Shown here: piece by piece, positions 57,273-64,000 of the stretch
How positions within the stretch are numbered: position 1 is the stretch's first letter
Layout of the letters: each line of letters opens with the position of its first letter
Made by a program: the position numbers and the translations under genes
Notes under the pieces: generated by a model
The model's database searches: none
Seen by the model: only the letters and a program-made list of their open reading frames with translations
Told to the model about the DNA's origin: nothing
Assembly: GCA_026874595.1 (NCBI GenBank)
Contig: CM049318.1
Span: 20,559,456-20,623,455 of the forward strand
Source of the DNA: Sipunculus nudus
Lineage: Eukaryota > Annelida > Sipuncula > Golfingiida > Sipunculidae
Direction of reading: 5' to 3'
DNA: 64,000 nt

Positions 57273-57355
57273 CAATGCCTCTGGAGCTGTTGGTCGGGTT
57301 TGAACCTTGGAGGTTCTGCTCTATACACCGTTGCCTTTAACCACCAATCTAAATC
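57273..57355 (-). mobile_element. tRNA-derived SINE head, minus strand
   Basis: On the minus strand an A-box-like TTGGTGGTTAAAGGC and a B-box-like AGGTTCAAACCC lie at tRNA spacing. It resembles the copy at 42.1 kb. The body is not recognised. Confidence 0.5.
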
Positions 57356-57469
57356 CCTTCCGTAACCCGTTATTAAGCCTCCCCCTTAAGAAGAGGAGGA
57401 TAATAGGGGGTGATGAGTTAATTTTTATATTCATATTTTAGTTCATCTTTTTTGTTCATCTTTGGTTTA

Positions 57470-57660
57470 TCTCTCCCAATGCAAAAAAAAAAAAACATTC
57501 AATTTTTTTCCTTTCCTCTGCCATCAATGGATATCTGATTATCACTCAATTATGGGCCTTGGGATGGGGTGGGAGGGGTTAGGGTGGGGGTTTAAGAGGT
57601 AGGCAGTAGCTTCCAGTGATTGCTTGGCAATTGCATGCTTATTTTTACTTTACTTTTGTA
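57470..57660 (+). repeat. interspersed repeat with G-quadruplex-type block, copy 2
   Basis: Same family as 41340-41610. The G block here is six G-runs at 57561-57590 (gggatggggtgggagggg, then tta, then gggtggggg). Confidence 0.65.
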
Positions 57661-60600
57661 TAGTGCTGCTTATGTCAACGTATCAACTTCACCTCCCCTG
57701 TTTAACTGTCAAAACTTATGAATAAATTGACTAACCTTAAATGCTATATGAAGAAATCAGTTTGTCAAACTATATTACTTTCTGCAGCTAAAGCAAGAAG
57801 GATCAAGGGATACACAATTTCAAAGCCGGTATTATAAGTGATTTTATGCCCTGATTTAAAACCATGGATCCTTTAATCCCTATCAAAATACCATAGTTCT
57901 TATACTGTAAAGTAATACCAGGGATCATTCACTCAATACTGACAATATGGATGAGTAGCTTTGTTATAACATTTGGTCTACCCACAAAAAAAAAACAAAA
58001 TACTATGAACCTAATTTGGTAAAATTATGCGGGAACCTGTTCAAACTAAAATTAACATGACTTTTTCACAGCTCAATGTGTAGACAGCTTTGACAGAGAA
58101 CACTAAGAGCTGTGCTACTCAATCCTCAGAATATACAAGCTTGAACTCTTAATAAAATGGTCTAATACAATATCAAATAACAAAATCTGGTCTTTTATCA
58201 AATAGCAAGGTCACATTTACCTTAGAGTGTGTCAGCTATGGTTAAGTCATTAATAATCCAGCTATGTCCAGACTTGTACTCCTGAATGCATGGTAGGTGG
58301 GCGGGTACAGGTCTGAGTGTGTGTACTTCACTGACTACACTGACTCTAGTGGTAGCTTCTGCAAGAGGAGCTAGCATGGAAATCCTGTCCACATTCTCCT
58401 GGGCCTGTCAAGCCCATTCAGCTGTTACTATGTACACCACACCAAGGCGGTGATGTGACCTCTCACCCTTGTGACCTCTGACCTCCCAGCCTCCATCCAC
58501 ACAGGACCCTTATCTGGCCACATGAGACCTCCTTATTTTCAGCGTATTTCAGCCTGCAGGACAATGCAGTGACCTAAATGCAACCCTTAACTAATTATAC
58601 GCTTGTGTGGGCAACACCCCTTTGCACTTAAACTCTGCATGTGGCACACAGTGTCTGTCAATACCGATGACCACACTACCCAACAGAATTTAACAAGACT
58701 CGCATGCGAGCTTGGAATTTTATGTAATTACAGTTCTGACCTGGCAAACACTAACAGGCCCAGCAAATGGATCACAGCACCAGATATCTAAGATCATCCA
58801 AAATTTATTTCAATTTCTTGTTTAATGTACAGCAACTGCAAAATTTTGATTAATAATGTATCTAGTAAAACAAAATTTTTTCAAAATATTTAAGAATTGT
58901 TATTTTACAGATTATTTAAATAATTTTATACTTTAAATTGTTTAATATTATAATTTTAATGTTTATAACATTATTCATTATTTTAATCCAAATCAAAAGC
59001 AGGCTCTGACTTAAAGTAATGCATGCATTTTATCCCATGCATGAACATTACCAAGCCATAAAGAATATGTAATTACTCATATGTAAAAGGGGTAGTTTAG
59101 ATTCTGACTGCCAGATAGCTTTGAAACATCCAAAGTATGATACAGAAAAGAGCCATATTTCCGAATGCCAAATTTCTGAAAAATTTTTTTATTTAAAATT
59201 AGGAACCAAAAATTTATTCGTATTTCTAAAACATTTTTTGAGGATGTAAACACCTCAAATGAATTTTGCAATTACGCGTCACAAAAGCCAAGTCACAATC
59301 ACAGTATTCATCATAATTAATTAAGGTATTCCATGAATTCACTGTTAAAAGTTACTGATAGAATAACAGTCACCCCTTATGTTTTTATAGAGTGGACACA
59401 AGGTGACCTGCCAAAAGCAGGGGATGACACAGCAGTTTCATTTATAAAACCGTGGCACCCCCTGTTGGGGGACAATAATAACTGTAATAACATATCTATG
59501 CCAATAGACTCAACTCACTTGATCTACATTGTAAAACACTTGCAAGGTCATGTGACTGCATAAGTGGTCATGTGACTGAATAAGTGAACTTGATTTCAAC
59601 ATGAGGACAAAAGATATGCAGAAATAAATTGTTCTGTGTTTGGTGCTTTATCCTGTTCAGATTGAGCCCCAGCCTGACTGCCATTTTGGTTGAGTGGGGT
59701 AATTTGAGGTGATCTGATTGCACTTGAGTTCTTCCCAAGTGGGACACTACAAAACATTAGGGTCTCTATGTAAAATTTAGATTGTGCTAAATTTGATTAT
59801 GCAAGGCTCAACCACACTCCCAGCACAATGGATGTTTTAACAGCATTTTTGTAACAGATTCCTGATGTAATGTTTATGGACTGGTTTATTTTTATAACAG
59901 GTTTGGTAGTAACAACATCAGCCCATTGCATCACTTTCTGACCTCAGTGAATCAATATGTGAATCAAATTTGAGCAATTCACAGCGACACATTTTTAGCA
60001 GCAACTGTCTGCTAGCTGACTGTTATTATTTTTAACATTCACACCCTTAAATAAAACAGAGTGGCCATCATACTGGTATTCCCTGGTATGATATTAAACC
60101 TATAGGGTTAGTATGACATCAAATTTTTAATTCACAATATTTTTCATGGAAATGTTTGAGATAATTGTAATTTATGACACTGTATTTTTAAATACTTTCT
60201 CCTTACAACCATATTTCATGTTTGTTATAGTCAATGATTTCTGGCAGTAAGTGCCTTTAGAAATGGTCTATCATAAAAAGTATAAATATATTCAGCCAAC
60301 CATTTTTTTAACTTAATACACGGAGCCAATGTACAAAGACATTTGTGTAGGCTCGTATGCCAAGTCAGTACATGATGTAAAATACATGTATTAGGGACCC
60401 ATTCCAACAGAATACAGACACTCCTGTGAAATACATAATGGGGAAACATAATTTGCCTATTTATTTCAGTTTAATGATTTACATTAATGCAAATCTTCCT
60501 GTAAACTGTTAAAAAACTTGGATTGCATGGTATTAAATGGAAACTACTCATGGATTATAAATATTTTGCTGATATTAAACATAACCATATACTAGTCTAT

Positions 60601-61130
60601 TACTTCTGAAAATTTTCACCATTCATTTGAAATTTTACTTGGCAAAACAGCCCCAGCAAAAGTATAGTTAACTGCACGGAGGCCAGATGGCAGCACTGCC
60701 TACTCTGCATTAACATTCAGCAAGCATCTTGATCATTCACACTTGTCTATTTTTACTGTTACAAATACTAAGGTGATGAAATTAAACAAATTAAACATAA
60801 TATCAGTAATGTTTTTCAAAGTAATGGCGCTGAAAAATTTAAAAAGAGCCGCATAAATGTAATCCAAATCTCAATTATGAAGTTATCAAATTTCTTTAAA
60901 ATATAGTTCTTTACCACGTAAATCAATTTTAATTCCAGCCTCTTGAAATGATATTATAACATTTTTTTTACAAATTGGAACATAAAATCTATTTTCATAT
61001 TCTGTTTCTGCCTCTATTCAATATAAACTGCTGGTCCCTGATACACACTTGATCTAACTGCTGGTTATAAATACCAGGAAGTCTATCCACCTGAGGACAG
61101 GAAATAATGGCAAGCAATCATTTTCATCTT
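57661..61130. other. non-coding stretch, nothing recognised
   Basis: AT-rich DNA with a more complex, GC-balanced interval at 58,260-58,590 that could be regulatory. No exons, RNA genes or clear elements were seen. Confidence 0.4.
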
Positions 61131-61169
61131 GATCCTTCTTGTGTTTCTGTAACATCCAGTGCATACTCA

Positions 61170-61395
61170 TGAATATTTTACAACTTCAGAACAAGCTCAT
61201 GAATATTCATTTCCAGGAAACAGGCATATGAATATTTAAGTTCCTGGAAACAAGCCCATGAATATTCAACACCTACACAGCATGTGATGTGTGTACAATA
61301 CCTCTGTACCCTGGTCCATCTAGCCAGCTCATTCAAATGACTTGAAATTAATAAAGAATTGCTACCATATTGTAATGAATATTCATATTCCAGGT
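61170..61395. repeat. short repeats around the palindrome tgaatattca
   Basis: About 34-bp units at 61190-61275 (caagc.catgaatattca...ggaaac) occur three times, with two more gaatatt sites on the sides (61165 and about 61376). Confidence 0.75.
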
Positions 61396-62639
61396 ACTGG
61401 ATGGCATGCAAAACTTCACTGTGTATCACTTAAGGCAATCCCTAAGGGCAGTTATTTTCTAGGAAAATGAGGCATTCTAATGCATGGATTAAAACATTCA
61501 TGTATTAACACCTTTAATATACATATTTAATAATATATTAAAATACACCTTTGCTGCCAACTCGTAAATGAGGACTTACTCATTGGATTTTTTTTCCACA
61601 ATTACTAACTTAAAAACTAAACTCATGAATAATCAATTAAATATTTGGATTTTCATGACTAGTGGCAACAAAGATTAAATGACAGTCAAAACTCTTTTAA
61701 TGTGAACATTTTCAATTATTAAAGAATTGATTCAATTTAAGAAAATTCAGCCAATCAGAAGCAGCTTATTATTCTCACCATAATCCTCTGTCTCTTCCAA
61801 ATGGCTGAATATACAAGTCTAATTAAGACTATTTTATATGAGGAATGCCTGGGGAAACAGGTGTTATAGATCCAATTATTTGGATTCATCCACTATTAAG
61901 ACAGGCAGATTCAGAAGTATTCAGATTTACTATTGCATGATGAACCTCAAAGAGATTTATTATTCACAAAAGAAAATAATGTTAGTTTTTGTGAGCACAA
62001 TAATTCCATGATTAGAGTGAAATAAGAACAGTAATTAACAATAATAGTGATGATAAGATGTCATTTGAAAAATAAACTGCTGAAAAATGTTAAAGATGGC
62101 TTGATGCTTAATCTGACACTTGGGACTTTGATTTTCAGAGAACTTTTGATCACCACTTATAGAGCCATCATTCTTTTCATAAGCTGGTACAGCAAATGGT
62201 GATTCTGTGATGAACACAGCTTCATCCTCAATCAAGCAAGTAAAAAAGAACTGTATTGTTTAAATGATATTTCATGTGTGCTTTTATTTCAAAATTCATC
62301 ATGAAATGTCAGAAAAATGCAGTTTCATGACTGCTTGATGACTTTTTATTGATTATATTTTTATTACTTTTAAAGAATTAAATTTTTTAATTCAGCACCT
62401 TGTGACGTTTGAGGATTTCACATGCTTAGCACACCTTTTATCTTAGGACTCGACAATTCCTAAATAATAAAAGGAATTATTGCAATCTACATCCTCTGAC
62501 AAATCTCAAGATATAACTAGGGACCCATGGGTCTCGATGCTCAGCTGCATTTGTCTATAAGAATATATGTTTATGAGATTTTCCAAAAAAGTGGTCCTGT
62601 GATCAGTTTGAAGCCAACCTGTCTACCCAAACTGGAGTT

Positions 62640-63480
62640 ATCATCCATAAACTAATTTGTGAATGGATGGGCCCTGTGACCTTAACCTCTGACCTTGTGA
62701 CCCCCAAATCAAAAGGAAACTTCCCCTACTGTCAGGTGCACCACATGTCGATAATAAAAGGATTGAAATTCATAAGTTACTTCCACTATTGGCAGGTGAG
62801 CAACATCTGGAAGATAGAAGGTTTGGGACAGAAAGTTTGGCTAAAAATACATCAACAATCTTTTTAAAGAAGTGGGTGCTGTGACCTTGACCTTTGGCCT
62901 TATGACCCCAAAATCAAAAGGGTTCTTACATTATTGGTGGGTCATATATAAGTCAAAATTGAAACCAATATGTCAATCCAAACTGGAGTTATCATCCAGA
63001 AACAAATATGTGGACAGATGGGCCCCTGTGACCATGACCTTTGACCTTGTGACCCCCAAAACAATCACGTTCTTCCCCTACTGGCAGCTCAGCTATATGT
63101 GCAGGATGGAAGGTTAGGGATGAAAAGTTTGGCTTAAAATGCATCCACAATCTTTCTAAATAAGTGGGTACTGTGTCCTTGACCTTTGACCTCATGACCC
63201 CAAAATTGAACAGAATCTTTCCCTATTGCCAGGTTAGCAATATCTTGAAGATGGAAGGTTTACGATGAAAAGTTTGGCTTCAAATGCATATGTATTCTTT
63301 TTAAGAAATGAGTCCTGTGACCTTGACCTTTGACCTCGTGACCCCAAAATCATATACGTTCTTGCTTTAGTGGTGGGCCATACCTAAGTCAAGTTTGAAA
63401 TCCATGTGTCAATACAACCTGGAGTTATCATCTGGAAACAAATTTGAGTGGATGGACGGATGGACAGACAGACAGACAGA
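62640..63480 (-). repeat. tandem repeat block with AGGTCA half-sites, ending in a GACA microsatellite
   Basis: Five units of roughly 145-200 bp carry gtgaccttgacctttgacct near 62672, 62880, 63031, 63176 and 63310, each followed by tgaccccaaaatc and a tail with ggaaggttt.gg. A (GACA)n tract is at 63455-63500. The reverse complement matches the block at 2.15-2.62 kb. Confidence 0.85.
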
Positions 63481-63779
63481 CAGAAAAACAGACATACAGA
63501 CAGGGTCATTACTATATGGCACCCACTTGTGATCAATAAACACACCAGGTTTTGGGACACTAGATGTAATTACAGGTGAGAAACTGACATGATTGTTGTC
63601 ATTTTATAGTAAAAAAAAATAGAAAAATATTCGTAAAATTAAGAAAAAATACAGGTGGCGCCATCACTTTTAGGGAACTGACAAAACTAGTCATGATCAA
63701 TATTCAAGGCAAGATTCATGACAATCCATGCATTAATTATCAAGATATTTTGGTTTTGTATTATAGTTTTGATTATTCT

Positions 63780-64000
63780 GGGGGATACTTTCAAGCCCCA
63801 TAGCTCTGAGGATATAGGTCACAGAGACCTAATTTCAGGTTTCAAAGGAGATTTTTAATTGACCTCCTTGGATGTTCACTTAGAAGTTTCTAAGACCAGC
63901 AGTTACGATTTGTGCCCTGCTAACGGACGGCCGGACAACTGGACAGATGACCGACAAAGCGCCATTCCTACACCTCAGTTGACTTACAGTCAGCTGAGCT
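63780..64000 (-). repeat. terminal module ending in cagctgagct (inverted relative to 1.92 kb)
   Basis: The reverse complement shares agctcagctgact, ctttgtc, ccggcc and agcagggcacaaatcgtaac in order with 1925-2030. The element runs off the right edge of the window. Confidence 0.85.

Overview
This window is eukaryotic, AT-rich, intron-rich and packed with repeats. No bacterial-style operons are present. One gene is supported with confidence: a minus-strand member of the RBMS / alan shepard (MSSP) family, which has two RRM domains. It was assembled here from ten short coding exons with matching phases between about 37.77 kb and 18.59 kb. The repeats (tRNA-derived SINEs, a hAT MITE, families with stretches such as AGGTCAAAGGTCAAGGTCA, ACGG microsatellites and 'cagctgagct' ends) look like those of a lophotrochozoan, probably a mollusc. 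That taxonomic guess is an inference with low confidence.

Layout. 1-7,600: no convincing gene. It holds interspersed repeats, a 145-bp tandem array (about 4.85-6.02 kb), a SINE (about 6.78-7.19 kb) and an element (7.19-7.47 kb) that recurs at 32.86-33.22 kb. 7,660-10,074: a complex, mostly non-repetitive segment that reads on the minus strand as a possible distal 3' terminal exon and long 3' UTR of the RBMS gene. 10,440-18,593: an 8-kb satellite array with a 97-bp unit, itself built of three 32-33-bp monomers; it runs right up to the RBMS stop codon. 18,587-37,772: the RBMS coding exons and their introns, including a compact regulatory-looking island at 19.4-20.6 kb with three perfect CRE palindromes. 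37,773-51,409: a large upstream intron with many repeats, ending at a candidate 5' leader exon (about 51.41-51.54 kb). 52.3-55.5 kb: a SINE with 15-bp target-site duplications and a 2-kb DNA element with 27-bp perfect terminal inverted repeats. 55.5-64 kb: no gene recognised; it ends in a repeat block that is the inverted counterpart of the block at 1.92-2.65 kb.

From the first in-frame ATG, the core RBMS product is 363 aa. RRM1 is at about residues 27-97, RRM2 at about 106-183, followed by a Pro/Gln/Met-rich low-complexity tail. Four isoform choices are visible: a tandem AAG/CAG/CAG acceptor at RRM2, a possible 36-nt microexon, a stop codon at the edge of the satellite, and an alternative C-terminus on the far side of the satellite. 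The most unusual feature is the satellite: either the transcript's 3' end runs through it or it forms the last intron. The AAG codon and TAG stop of the gene lie inside sequence homologous to the repeat monomer.
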